A stretch of DNA of 55,832 nucleotides from Candidatus Altimarinota bacterium (GCA_028689065.1 JAQTWX010000005.1:1-55832), one strand, 5' to 3'. Numbered from the stretch's first letter, positions 38,342-49,810 are shown. Numbers and translations are program-made. Notes: generated by a model from the sequence alone, not told the origin.

Positions 38342-40264
38342 ATGAAATCCCAATACTTTACCGGAATATACTCTCAGATTCAACCTCACTTCGGATTTGT
38401 CGAAACTTCTGAAGGTGAGGTATTTTTCATCGGAAAACGTGAACGAAATGGGGCTCTTGATGGTGATACAGTGAAAGTACAAATTACAAAACAAGGAGCA
38501 GATGGTAAAAAAGCGGAAGCAAAAGTAATAACTCTCATAAAACGAACAGAAAAGGTATTGGTTGGGAAATATATGAAACGTCCGAAAAGCACCTACGGAT
38601 TCGTACAAGTAGTTGAAGGTTTTATGGGGAAAGATATATTTATCTCTGACCGTGATGCTCTTGGTGCGAAAAATGATGAGATAGTAACAATTCGGGTATT
38701 TGGCGACAAGAATAAACCACACGGAAAAGTTGTGTCCGTGCTCGGTCACAAAGACAGTCCTGGGATGGCGGAACGAATAGTATTCCACGAGAATGGAATC
38801 GTGAAGGAATTCCCAAAAAACGTGATAATGGAAGCGGAGAAGCTCGGGGCAAAAACTCTCACTTCTGGGCGGATTGATATGAGAAATGAGTGGATAGTAA
38901 CCATCGACGGGGCTGATGCAAAAGACCTTGATGATGCGATTTCAGTAAAGAAACTTTCAAATGGGACTTTCGAACTCGGAGTCTATATCGCAGATGTTGC
39001 CGAATATGTATCAGAGAATTCTCTCCTCGACCGTGAGGCACTCAAGCGCGGGACGAGCATCTATACTCCCGATGAGGTGATTCCTATGCTTCCGGAGCAC
39101 CTCTCCAATAATCTCTGTTCTCTTCATCCGGGAAGTCCAAAGGCAACACTGAGCATTATTATGGAGCTTGATAAAACAGGAAAAGTACTTCGCTCTCGAA
39201 TCGACGAAACACTTATTGAATCAAAACAGCGATTTACGTATGATGAAGTACAGGATATTATTGATGTACTAGACAAAAAGAAAACAGGACAAGAAATTCT
39301 CGAAAAATATCCAACAGAAATTATCTCTCTTATTTGAAATGGGCTTGAACTCAAGCGTATTCTCGACAAGCGTCGTGCAAGAGAATGAAAGATTGATTTC
39401 GACCTCAAGGAAGTGAAGATTACAACCGATTCTACTGGGAAAGTGGTGAACATATCCAAACGGGACCGATCCGAATCTCATAAAGTTATCGAAGAATTTA
39501 TGATTCTCGCAAACGAGGAGATTTCCAAATTCTTTAGTCTCAAAAAAATACCATTTCTCTACCGAGTCCATGAGAAACCGAGCGAAGAAAAAACCGACAA
39601 TCTTATAGAGCTTTTGGATCACTACGGATATCATATTTCTCGTGAAACCCTCTCTCCTCGGTCGCTCCGTGAGATTATGGATACACTCCATGAGAAGGAC
39701 TATTATTTCGTACTTTCCAAGCAGATTTTGTGTAGTATGTCTAAGGCGATTTATTCCGAGGAAATGCTCGGGCATTTTGGACTCGCACTTACGTACTATT
39801 CACATTTCACTTCCCCTATCAGACGGTATCCCGACCTCCAGATTCACCGAATCATCAAGGCTTGGCTCCATAAAGAACTCGATAAAAAAGAGCTTTCTCG
39901 ATATACAAAACTCTTGCCAAAAGTAGCGACCCATACTTCCACGACCGAGCGAAAAGCGGAGAATATCGAGTATATGATTCGAGATATTAAGATTATCGAC
40001 TATATGCAGGATAAAATCGGAAAGATTTTTGATGGAATAATTTCATCCATTGGGGATCATGGAATCTACGTGGAACTTCCGAATGGTATCGAGGGGCTCA
40101 TCTATATGAAGGATATGCGGGCTACTCACCATTTCGATGAGCGAGCCGGAACCCTCAAAAGTCTCTCTGGAGGAAAAACTTACCGTCTCGGCGATCCGAT
40201 TCGAGTGCGGGTTACTCAAGCGGACAAGACACTCCGACGATTGGATTTTGAAGTGGTAAAATAA
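38342..40264 (+). CDS. rnr: RNase R/RNase II-family 3'-5' exoribonuclease
   Basis: This is a hydrolytic processive RNA exonuclease. The 640-aa product has cold-shock-like OB domains (residues about 1-170). The RNB catalytic domain has the IDGADAKDLDDAI motif with its four Asp residues near 206-216. The SHFTSPIRRYPDL motif lies near 485, and a C-terminal S1 domain (about 555-640) carries DGIISSIGDHGIYVEL. TGA at 39335-39337 and 39386-39388 are read as Gly. At 640 aa it lacks the long N- and C-terminal extensions of E. coli RNase R. With pnp it gives the cell two RNA-decay exonucleases. Confidence 0.93.
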
Positions 40265-40277
40265 TTATTCTGAATTA

Positions 40278-40311
40278 AACTTTTCCCAAATTTTAGGGAG
40301 AAGTTTTTTTT
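40278..40311 (+). terminator. Terminator of rnr
   Basis: AACTTTTCCC and GGGAGAAGTT form a stem with G-T pairs, followed by eight T. Confidence 0.85.
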
Positions 40312-40414
40312 GATTGGAAAGATAACTTTTCATCTAACTGTAAAATAAACAATCATTTAAACTTGATTTTTTATAAAAAAGAATACTATGCTCGCTTACT
40401 TCTTATAAAACCAT

Positions 40415-42553
40415 ATGAATACTTTTCTGCTTGTTGCGCTTTCATTTATTACACTCCTCATGATTTCAACGGGAGTATTTCTCCTCTCAAAGCGGTTTAA
40501 TTTCCCATATACCGTCTCGCTTGTGGGAGTTGGTATTCTTATTGCTCTTCTTTCGCAGTTTCCAGTTTTCTCATTTCTCGATGATTTTCATCTCACTCCG
40601 GAAATTCTCCTCTATATTTTCCTTCCGATACTTCTTTTCGAATCTGCATACAACATAAAGTATAAAGAAATGCTTCGTTCTGCGAGATCTATCTCTCTCC
40701 TCGCGGTTGTTTCCCTTATTGTTTCCGCATTTCTCATAGCAACATTTATCCATTATGGAGCACTTCTTTTCGGGTATCATATACCATTTCTCATAGCACT
40801 TCTTTTCGGGACACTTATTTCCGCAACCGATCCAGTAGCAGTTCTCGCACTTTTTAAGGAACTCGGAGCACCTCGTCGTTTGACGCTTATATTTGAGGGG
40901 GAATCACTCTTCAATGATGGAACCGCATTTGCACTTTTTCTCGTCATACTTACCTACATCCAGTCGGTAGCAGGATTTCATTCAGATGGACATGAAAATC
41001 TTTATGGTATATTTGCGAACCATTTTTTCTGAACTGATACGATGGGACTTATCGTAACAGGTATTATTTCTTTTCTTCTCATGATTCTTGTGGGAATGCT
41101 TTTCGGTTCATTCATCGGGATTGTGTTTTCAAAAATTATCGAGAAAATTAAAAATAATGAATTTCTCGAAATTACACTCACACTCATTCTTGCTCATACG
41201 ACGTTTATTCTCGCGGAAGTACTCAATCACTTCCTCTTGCCAGTTTCTGGAGTAATCGCAACCACTCTTGCAGCCCTCGTAGTCGGAAACTATGGACGTT
41301 ATAAAATCAGTCCAAAAGTGGAGGAAACTATGGAACGCTTCTGGGGATTTTTTGCTTTTATCTCCAATTCGCTCGTATTTATCCTCGTCGGTATTATGAT
41401 TGTTTCTCTCGGAATTGATTGGAAAGTTATGATAATTCCTGTTGCTATCGCGATTATCGCGGTTGTTATCGCTCGTGCAGTGAGTATATATGGAATAATT
41501 ATTCCACTTAACTGGACTCGAAAAGAGGAACAAATTCCTCTCTCTTGGCTTCATATGCTCTCGTGGGGAAGTCTTCGTGGGGCACTTGCTATCATCATGG
41601 TACTTCTTATTCCTGAATCACTCACCATTGCGGGATGGGATTTTTCATTCTCTATTCGAGACTTTATACTCGCGCTCACGGTCGGATGTATCGTGTTTAC
41701 GACTTTCATTAAAGCGACAACCATTATTCCTCTTATGAAACACTTTCATATCGATAAACTTCACGAAATAGAGGAAGTGGAACACGTAGAGGGAAAAATG
41801 ATTATGCTCCTCGAAGTACTTGCAAAAATAGGAAGTCTCAAAGAGCGAGGGTTTATAATGGATGAGGAATACACACTTCTTTATGAAAAATATACACAAG
41901 AACTCGAAATAGTACGGAAAGAGCTTGATGGGCTCATGAAACAAAAATGAGATGCGATTCCTGGTCTTATCAGTCGTGTCATTACTCTCCATGCCCTCGG
42001 AATAGAGAAATTCTCTCTCAAGAAACTCTATATGTACAATGAAATATCGGAACATGAGTTCAAGATTCTTCTACGCAAGAATGAGTCCCAGATTCATCGT
42101 GTCGAGATGGGTCTCCCTCAAATCAAAACAGAAGGAGAGGAAAGAAATGCCAATCTTTTTGAACGATTCACTGAAATGATATCAAGTTGGCTTCACAACG
42201 ATGTAAACCCAACTCTTTCTCGATTTATGCGAGCCAGAGCCAGACTCATTATCGCCGATAGTGCCCTCAAAGGACTCATCGTCTTTGAAGGGGTAGATTT
42301 CATCGCGGGACGCAAAGAGTTCCGTGAAATTCAAGAGCTCTACACGAGCTTCCGCGAAAATGCCCGCAAAGAACATGCCGAACTTTTTGCCTCAAACAAA
42401 GACCTCCTCGTCGAGTTCGACTCCCACCTCGCAAACAAGTCGCTCCTCAAACAACAAGAAGTCATCGTAGAAGATCTCTTCCAGAAAGAGATTATCTCCC
42501 CGAAACTCTACATCCGATTCAAAGAAGAGATTGAAGAGAAGATTTATGAGTAG
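40415..42553 (+). CDS. Na+/H+ antiporter, CPA1 (NhaP/NHE) family, with long cytoplasmic tail
   Basis: It exchanges cations for protons at the cytoplasmic membrane. Of the 712 aa, about 1-430 form 12 or so membrane segments. These include LFGTLISATDPVAVLALF and FEGESLFNDGTAFALF, with the ND pair of electroneutral CPA1 members. SWGSLRGALAI carries the conserved Arg. Residues about 440-712 form a charged, helical cytoplasmic tail, probably regulatory. TGA at 41030-41032 and 41948-41950 are read as Gly. A 6-codon frame (ATG 40388 to TAA) precedes it and could be a leader. Ion specificity cannot be told from sequence. Confidence 0.9.
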
Positions 42554-42558
42554 AATAA

Positions 42559-43509
42559 TTAAAGAGCCCGAGAGGGCTCTTTAATGTTTACTTGGTTATA
42601 TTCCAAAAAAGCCATTCATCTAGTTGTTAGACTATTGATTATAGTTGAATTTAATGTTCAAAGTCAATAATCGGCATTTGTAGTAGATATCAAAAACCAC
42701 TTGCTATATCTTGATAATCTTAATATTGTGACCTTAATATTTTCATCTTTAAAAAAAGATTTAATTTGGTTTGAATCTATGTTTTTTCAATTTGATACGA
42801 GTTTTAAGAAATTAATGTCTAAAGTATCTAAGTCTTTAAATATTTTTTTGTATAAAATACTATTATCGTTTTTTAAAAATAAATCATTACTTATAGTTTT
42901 AATATAAGATTCTAATATCCAGATTAAACCATCTGCAATATCTTCTTTATAGTCACGTGTGCCAAACCTAATCTTTTCTCATTCTTTAAGATAAATATCT
43001 TCTGAAATACTTAATTTTTTAAAATAATCACTCATCATTAAATCATTAATATCTCCTAATGATAAAATTCAGAATTGGTGTGTAATACTATTTCTTATAG
43101 CCCTAAAACCAACTATATAATTACTTATCTCTAAAAGTTTATCATTTTCATAATTTAATATTTCTTGTAAGAAATCAATTTTTGTTCTTTTTTCTTTATT
43201 CTTCTTATCATACCTTATTCAGGTTATTTTTAACATTTCATCCATAAAATCATCAAAAATTTCATATGAATATAATAAGAAGGCATAATTAATTATGTTT
43301 TTATCATATGTATTTTTTATAGATTTTTTTCGATCCTCCTCAAAAAAAATTCATATTTGTGAGTTAATTTCTTGATATTTTGGTGCGTAATTTAATGACT
43401 CAGTGCATGTTTTTTCTAATAATCGTGCTAGGTTCGAATTTTGACACGAAAATAAATATAGTTGATGACTATATCTTTCTCAAATAATATCAATTTCATA
43501 CTTAGACAT
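42559..43509 (-). CDS. AT-rich, UGA-rich hypothetical with HEPN-type RNxxxH motif, 316 aa
   Basis: No standard-code frame covers this kilobase. With TGA as Gly one frame is open from ATG 43509 to TAA 42559-42561, through nine TGA codons (43480, 43351, 43219, 43069, 42979, 42787, 42664, 42658, 42616 by plus-strand position). I checked every codon column and found no TAA or TAG. The product is helical, Lys/Asn/Ile-rich and soluble. Residues 139-144 read RNSITH within GFRAIRNSITHQFG, the RNxxxH motif of HEPN RNases and toxins. The gene is visibly more AT-rich than its neighbours, and its last codons run through the antiporter's terminator. These features suggest an acquired gene. A HEPN role is inference. 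Confidence 0.65.
42561..42584 (+). terminator. Terminator of the antiporter gene
   Basis: AAAGAGCCC and GGGCTCTTT enclose GAGA. It lies inside the 3' end of the convergent gene at 42559-43509. Confidence 0.85.
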
Positions 43510-43527
43510 ATTTATTAAGAGTTTGAA

Positions 43528-44685
43528 TTACACTACCCACCCTCCATTCTCAAACACTTTCACATCACCAATATACATGCTCCGAAGGGCGAGGAAAATA
43601 TCAATATGAAATCTCTGAACTTCGGTTTTTGGGAGCTTCTTTCCGTAGAGTCCGTGCTTTTTCCCGAGGGAGAGATGGATTCCAACTTTTCGTTCGTGGA
43701 AATTGATGTCCGAGAGAGGAGTTGCGGTCGATGGAGCAGGGTTGAGTCCGAGTCCGAGCTCGCGTACGAGCACTTCGCCATTTTCATTATCGCGAATCAT
43801 ATTGTAGAGCTTCTGGAACTCGGGAGGAAACTGATCCGATGGGAGAACTCGCCCGTTCTCAATCGTGAGCTCAAACGGTTCGCAGATGCGGATACCGAAA
43901 TCGTCCCCGGGATAGGTATCTATGAGACATTTTCCATGGACACTGGAGAGTTCGAGTGCTTCGGTGAGTACTTCCCCAACGGGGAGCGTTCCTCATTTGT
44001 GTTCTGCTTGAGAGTAATCGCCCGTATTCCCGAGAACTCGGTCGGTCTTGCCGAAAATAAGTTCCGATCCATCGATGGAAATGAGTTTCGTCTCTTTTGC
44101 CTCGGCAAAAAGTTTCGTAAAAACTTCCAGCGAACGGACGTATTCGGGCGTGCGATACTGGAGACAATCGATAAAAGTATCGAATTCCTCTTTTTTGATG
44201 TAGGCAAGATGGTTGTGTTCTATGACGTGTACGCCGATATTGAAGAGCTCAAGCCGTATACGGAAAGTTGAGAGTCGAAAGTTCGCGGACTGCACGAGGA
44301 TGACAATGGAACCTTCGGGAAGCCCGAGAAGTTCCGATTTGATGGATTCTATCTGAGGATCCACTTCCTCGGCTTGCTTCGTCTCGATAACTTCGTGATG
44401 ATTGAGTCCCACGCGGATGTTTTCCGCGAGATTATGCGACGTGATAACCCGAGTCTGTTCCGCGATATGCGGATTTTCCGGGTTGAGAAAACCTCCGCGA
44501 TACAGTGGTTGGGGTGGATTTTTGAATTCCCTTGCAACAGCCTCTTTGGGAAGAACTGCTTTATATGCATCTGAAAGCAGAACCGCGAGCGGAGATTCTC
44601 GATCGTAGAGAAAATATATTTTCTCGTTCGTATAATCGAGATTTTTGTGGATAATATCGGAGCAAGCTTGTTCGAGTGGAGTCAT
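43528..44685 (-). CDS. M29-like metallo-aminopeptidase
   Basis: The likely role is release of N-terminal residues from peptides in the cytoplasm. The 385-aa product is read through one TGA (43993-43995) that supplies a Gly in HKGGTLPVGEV. This resembles the NLPxGEVFT region with a metal-ligand Glu in M29 enzymes. SSVHGKCLIDTYPG follows. The C-terminal half has NFHERKVGIHLSLG, like the family's NIHxALG, and HIDIFL near the end. Other expected metal-binding residues are plausible but not all identified by eye. The stop is TAA. It sits 18 nt upstream (minus strand) of the HEPN-motif gene. Confidence 0.65.
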
Positions 44686-44752
44686 ATTTGAGAATGAAAA
44701 ATAATTTCCTTGAAGTATAGGGAAAAAGAGGGATTATTCAAACTGAGGTAAA

Positions 44753-44782
44753 AAAATACTCCCGAATCTTCGGGAGTATTTT
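44753..44782. terminator. Bidirectional terminator
   Basis: AAAATACTCCCGA and TCGGGAGTATTTT form a perfect stem with A and T tracts. It ends the 3D/PG-binding gene on the minus strand. Confidence 0.88.
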
Positions 44783-44799
44783 AGATAAATTTATGGGTA

Positions 44800-45978
44800 T
44801 TAATTATTCATAGCAAGTTTATTTCCTTGTTTTTCCTTGAGGGAGAGTAGATCTTGAAAAAGTGCTTCCTTTGTTGCCTTTCCGAGTTCCCCAAGTTCTC
44901 CTCTATCTATTCCTTTGTCTGTTTGATAGGATATAAGTGCAGAATTTGTTTTTGGTCCGAATATAGCAGTGTCTTTCCCTTCAAAGTATCCGAGAGTCTG
45001 AAGAGCTTGTTGAAGGTATCGTACATGGACTCCGATTTCATTCATCTTCGGAGTGCCGAAGCTTTGTACAAAAAGTGCCACTTCTTTTTGTTCAGCAAGT
45101 CTTTGTTTCTCTTGTTCTGCTTTGAGAAGAGCAATGCGAGCTTCTTCTGCTGCTCTCTCCTCTGCAAGACGAGCTTCCTCGGCGATACGTTCTTTCTCAG
45201 TTTCCTGATATGCTATGTAAACTTTCTTGAGCTTTGCACGCGTTTGCACTCCGAAGTATCCTGCTCCGAGATTTGTCGGAGCAGTTATGAGTTTGTTTGC
45301 GAATTGAAAGTCATAGATAGCATCTATCAATGCTTTGGAATATTCTCCGTCTATTTCTCCTCGATAGTAGGAAAGATTTGCGAGTATAGTTTGCACTTCC
45401 TTGATTTTTTCAGAATCGGTATTTTTTCCGATAGCTTTACTGAAAATATCCTCCTCTTTTATATATTTTTTTGTATTTATTTTTGCTATCTGCACTTTAG
45501 AAATATCGATAGTTTTTTCATCTACTGCCGCAGCAGAAGTAAGAATTTTTCCCATGACGCTTCGTTTCCCCCAGGAGAGAGCCCTTTTAAGCCCTTCTTC
45601 TCATTCCCCCATCCAGATATCGAGCCTATCGGCATCGTATCCTCGGGATCCAGCAGATACAATTGCTCCACCACGATCATCGACCGTTCCAACTCCAAGT
45701 CATTGGAGGTATATTTTGGTACCAAAAGGATAGGTTTTCGGAGCTGCAAGCATTCCTTCGTATACTCATTTTCCGCTCGCTCCATGAGTACCATTTCCGT
45801 TGAGTCGTATATCTGCCTCATAACTTCCTTTGAGATAAAAACTCTGATTCGGAAGTGGTGAATAGTAGGCAGTAACAATGAACTTTCTTGTTTCTGATAA
45901 AGAAGTCTCACTTGCAAACACTGGAGAAAGAATGGAAAGAAACTGAAGAAGAATAAGACTTATGCTGATATTTTTCAC
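44800..45978 (-). CDS. Secreted 3D-domain protein with two peptidoglycan-binding domains
   Basis: The 392-aa product is read from ATG 45978 to TAA through three TGA codons (45766, 45700 and 45601 by plus-strand position). A signal peptide (about residues 1-22, ending VFASE) is followed by a 3D domain with TAYYSP, GTKIYLQG, VDDRGGAI and DADRLDIWMG. The three Asp positions of that fold are visible. A PG_binding_1-like repeat (VQTILANLSYYRGEIDG) comes next. A Glu/Ala/Arg-rich helical linker leads to a second PG-binding repeat (LQQALQTLGYFEGKD). It probably binds or cleaves cell-wall glycan, as related 3D/MltA-like proteins do. This implies a peptidoglycan wall. Confidence 0.85.
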
Positions 45979-46082
45979 AGGTTTTTATTTTTATTTGGTA
46001 AATGACCGTTTCATTGTATCATACAATCAATTCATCTGGCAAAAGAACAGGTATTGACTTTTTTTATATAAAACGCATATTT

Positions 46083-46802
46083 ATGTATAAAACTCCTTTT
46101 TATCTTACAGAACCTGTCGGAAATAATACATTTTCCTATGAAAATAGGACCCAGAAAACACTTTATATCCCCTCTCTTATTGATGGAACTATTCATGATA
46201 TAAAACAAGGGATTGAAGTGGTTTTTCAAGATATAGATGAGCAAGGAATGCTCCAATCCTGTACGGGACTTCGGAATTTTGTTCGCATGAAATGGAATGG
46301 AATTTCTATGATTATTTTCGATAATCATAATCATGCACTCTATTTCTGGTACGAAGCTCTTTCCCAAGAGCTTATTGGGTCAAAAAATACGCTCGTGCAT
46401 ATCGACGAACACTCGGATCTCTGGGAAAATACTAATAATCTCTCAAAAAATCCAAGTCTTGAAGAAGTTTTTCATTTCACAAACTCAGAATGTAATGTCG
46501 GAAACTATATTCAACCAGCTCTTCGAAGTGGAATTATAGAAAAAGTCCTCCGAATAGAGGACACGATTGGAATGGAGAAATATGGCTCATACCAAAAATG
46601 AGAGAACGAATCCCTCATCTTGAATCTCGACCTCGATTTCTTTGCTCCAGAACTCGATTATATCTCTTTTGAGGATAAGAAGCGGATTATCCTCCATTTT
46701 GCCCGTCAAGCAAAGATCATCACAGTAGCAACGAGTCCCTTTTTCATAGACCAGAATCGGGCGATTGAGATGCTCAGAAAGGTATTTGAATTTGATTCCT
46801 AG
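46083..46802 (+). CDS. UPF0489 family protein
   Basis: The 239-aa product is read from ATG 46083 to TAG 46800-46802, with TGA 46599-46601 as Gly. The LVHIDEHSDLW motif (residues about 123-133) and LNLDLDFFAPE (about 179-189) are typical of UPF0489. This uncharacterised family has an arginase-like arrangement of Asp/His residues that may bind metal. An in-frame ATG at 46002 would add 27 residues without an obvious fold. It is convergent with the next gene, with a 4-bp overlap. Confidence 0.75.
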
Positions 46803-47395
46803 TTTTTAATACAGTAGAGAAATGCGACATTACGAGGACGGACTGTTCATTCATAAGATGGTGTTCTAACATCAGGTGTTCCAGATATTCCTCACAGTGT
46901 ACTATTTGCATTATAGAAATCAGTATCTGTCATTAATGAAGTAGAAGGATTTAATACACCATTTTGAGATATATGAAGTCGTGTACCATCTTGTATACTT
47001 CCAAATACTCGTCCCCCATCAGTTCCCGTAGTATTTCGATTCCATCCTCGGATAAATTCTCCTCGAAGGTCTGGTCTTCCACTTATACCATCTGCTTCAC
47101 TCCAGCCACTTGGACAAGTAGTAAGGTTAAATGCCATAATTGCTCCTGTAGGTACGATTCCACCACTCCCCTCCACGCTCAAGAGTCGTTCATTGAGATT
47201 ATCGACATTTCAGACTAAAAGATTCCATCCAGCGGCAGTAAGTGGATTACCAGAAATTTGATTTCGTATACTCGTTGGATCTGACCAGTTATAATTAAGT
47301 GCATACGTGACGCTCGCGATAGTTAGCATCAGGAATAATCCAGTAACAACTCCGTTTGCTGCCTTATTTCCAAACCAAGATAGAAACTGTTTCAT
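46799..47395 (-). CDS. Secreted or anchored phage-tail-collar-like protein, 198 aa
   Basis: The frame is read from ATG 47395 to TAG 46799-46801 through TGA codons at 47210, 46892 and 46847. An N-terminal hydrophobic segment (VVTGLFLMLTIASVTYAL) looks like a signal or anchor. The rest resembles tail-collar or short-tail-fibre domains: IVPTGAIMAFNLTTCPSGW, then RPDLRGEFIRGW, with a C-terminus (VRPRNVAFLYCIK) close to the RPxNVALxYIIK ending. Several terminal motifs appear only when TGA is read as Gly. No other phage genes are nearby, so a cell-surface fibre is more likely than a prophage. Confidence 0.8.
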
Positions 47396-47514
47396 ACAAA
47401 AGAGAAATAAAAAATTAAGTTACTTGCATTATTCTATAATTTTTCGGAATTTCAAGTTTCATTCTAAAAAAGCGACTATCCTTTCGAATAATCGCCTGAG
47501 AAATTAAGATATTT

Positions 47515-48714
47515 TTATTTCTTCGCACTCATTTTATTGACTACTATCTGTTGTCCGAGCATAAAAAGCGTTCCTATAAGCCAATAGATTCCAACTCCAG
47601 CTGGAAAAAAGAATGTAGAAACTGCAATCATAGCTGGCATTCCCCAGAGCATAAATTTATTCATCACACTCGGATCTGGCATGAGAGATGGTTCTGTTTC
47701 AGTATATTTCCCATCTTTCTTCTCGATAATTTTTTTCTCGAGTTTTTCGAGTTTTTTTACATCCGCATCTTTCGGAAGAGAAAGCTTAATCTGAAACCAC
47801 TGAGCTATACCAACTGCAAGGGCAAGAAACATACCTGTAATACCTCCAATGGAAAGAAGGTGGATTCCAAAAAATACCGTATCGATTCGAGAGATATCGA
47901 AACCCTGAAGAGGAGAGTAGAGATAGTAGTAGTTCGAGAAATCGGTAATTTCCAATACCACCCAATAAAGGACGATGAGAAGAGGCATCTGAATGAGGAG
48001 AGGAAGGCAAGAACCAAGTGGATTTACTTGTTCCTCTTTGTAGAGATTCATGAGTTCCATACCGATTTTTGCTTGGTCACCTTTGTATTTTTCTTGTAGC
48101 TCTTTGATCTTTGGTTGAATAGCCTGCATCTTCTTGCTATTTGCAAGGATATGATGTTGTGGAACAAGAAGGATAATTCGTATAAGGATTGTTACGAGAA
48201 TGATTGCAAGACCGAAGCTATATCCTGGAAGTGTAGAAATAAGAAACGCAAAGAGATTATAGATAGGAGCATAAAAAAGATTTCGAAAAAGTGAACGGAA
48301 AAAACCTGGAGTTTCTCCGATAGTGTCACCATACGAGGTATTTCCATTAACAGTAAGTGCAAACTCGTATTTTCCTGGTGTCTGAAAGAGTTTATAGAGC
48401 GGAGAAATATCGAGTTTTTCTTTTGCACCCGCTGCAAGAGTGAGTGTTGTACAAAATTCTTTTGGTGGATTTGTCAGGAGATTATGATTTTTTTTGATAC
48501 TAAAATCGCGACAAGTATCAAGAACAACACCTGAAGAGGTAGCATTCTCCACTTCAACTACTGGGATAGTGGGACTCACATAAGAAGTTGCTCCGATATG
48601 AAGAACTATTTCATTGCTCGGAATAATATTCTGCACCGGTTTCGGGAGAATCCAGTTTAATACAATAAGAGTAATGAAAAATACAAGGAGAAAATTTAGG
48701 AGACGAGTGTTCAT
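47515..48714 (-). CDS. yidC: Membrane protein insertase YidC/Oxa1
   Basis: YidC inserts and folds inner-membrane proteins with or without SecYEG. The 399-aa product has an N-terminal anchor (about residues 5-22) and a short extracytoplasmic domain (about 30-130). The conserved core follows: YNLFAFLISTLPGYSFGLAIILVTILIRI carries the hydrophilic-groove Arg. Next come a Lys-rich cytoplasmic loop (AIQPKIKELQEKY) and further membrane segments ending near the C-terminus. The periplasmic domain is smaller than in E. coli. There are no TGA codons. Confidence 0.95.
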   Translation of the reverse strand: MNTRLLNFLLVFFITLIVLNWILPKPVQNIIPSNEIVLHIGATSYVSPTIPVVEVENATSSGVVLDTCRDFSIKKNHNLLTNPPKEFCTTLTLAAGAKEKLDISPLYKLFQTPGKYEFALTVNGNTSYGDTIGETPGFFRSLFRNLFYAPIYNLFAFLISTLPGYSFGLAIILVTILIRIILLVPQHHILANSKKMQAIQPKIKELQEKYKGDQAKIGMELMNLYKEEQVNPLGSCLPLLIQMPLLIVLYWVVLEITDFSNYYYLYSPLQGFDISRIDTVFFGIHLLSIGGITGMFLALAVGIAQWFQIKLSLPKDADVKKLEKLEKKIIEKKDGKYTETEPSLMPDPSVMNKFMLWGMPAMIAVSTFFFPAGVGIYWLIGTLFMLGQQIVVNKMSAKK

Positions 48715-48752
48715 TGATTGAAAATTAGAACTTTAAAATAAGATTTTTTAGA

Positions 48753-48827
48753 TGGTGTCCTCGACAGGAATCGAACCTGTGTCTAAGCCTTAGGAGTGCC
48801 TTGTTCTATCCACTGAACTACGGGGAC
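48753..48827 (-). tRNA. tRNA-Arg (anticodon CCU)
   Basis: 75 nt including an encoded CCA. The acceptor GTCCCCG pairs with CGAGGAC with one mismatch. The D stem GTTC/GAAC is intact, the anticodon loop CTCCTAA gives CCU, and the T arm reads CAGGTTCGATTCCTG. Confidence 0.92.
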
Positions 48828-48907
48828 AAATGTACTATTGCTTTTCTCTTAAAAATCTATACTATTACCCCAAGAAAACGACTGTACTATATGAAAAAAG
48901 CGTAAAA

Positions 48908-49804
48908 ATGCAAATACACTTAGAGAAAGTTCAAAGGTTTCTCAAAAACTCTTCCCTACTGCCAAAAATCATCATAATTTATGGTCCAACCGCTTGCGGA
49001 AAAACGACCCTTTCTATAGAACTTGCAAAATATCTTGATACTGAGATTGTTAGTGCAGATTCCAGACAGATTTACCGACACATGGATATAGGAACTGGAA
49101 AAGTAACAAAGAAGGAGATGCAGTGAATCAAACACTATATGCTCGATATTCGAAACCCTGATGAAGAATACTCAGTTGGAGCGTATCAGAAAGAAGTATT
49201 TGAAATTATTCGAGATATTCAGAATCGCGGAAAGATTCCAATTCTCTGTGGAGGAACTGGACTCTATCTCGATTCCATTGCCTTTCATTTCGATATTCCA
49301 CCCAGAGAACCTGATTGGGAATACCGTAATTCACTGGAGCTCCTTCGTCAGGAAAAATGAAATCAATACCTCTGGGATATGCTCGCCTCTCTCGATTCAA
49401 AATATGCACAAACAATTCATCCAAACAGCCACCATGCAGTAATTCGAGGTCTTGAAGTATGGAAAGAAACTGGTAAATCTAAGTCGGAACTCAAGCAAAA
49501 AAAAGACCCACTTTTTGATGTATTATTCCTGACTCCGTACGATGGGGATCGTGAGAAACTCTATAAGAGAATCAATGCTCGTATCGAGGAGATGTTCGCT
49601 CTCGGGCTCATAGATGAAGTAAAAAATATCCTCGAGAAAGGATATAGCCCTGATTGTAAATGACTTGGTACTATCGGATACAAGGAAGTGATAGAATATC
49701 TAAATGGGAAATATACTCTTGAAGAATGTAAATCAAAAATACAACAAGGAAACCGAAATTATGCTAAGCGACAACTCACCTGGTTTCGTAAATATGAAGA
49801 ATAA
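48908..49804 (+). CDS. miaA: tRNA dimethylallyltransferase (MiaA)
   Basis: MiaA isopentenylates A37 of tRNAs reading UNN codons. The 298-aa product has P-loop GPTACGKT at about residues 26-33, followed by [31 protein letters not shown] and the later [12 protein letters not shown] complete the family pattern. TGA codons at 49124, 49358 and 49661 are read as Gly. The first gives [10 protein letters not shown], where MiaA has a conserved Gly before the HHLID segment. ATG 48908 places the P-loop at the usual distance; the open frame before it overlaps the tRNA leader. The stop is TAA. Confidence 0.95.
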
Positions 49805-49810
49805 AAATAA

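Noticed and set aside
46002-46082. 27-residue N-terminal extension of the UPF0489 protein
   Set aside because: No fold-like sequence in the extension, and ATG 46083 suits the conserved region better.
46799-47395. Prophage remnant
   Set aside because: Only one tail-collar-like domain is present, with its own signal segment. No integrase, terminase, capsid or lysis genes are near.
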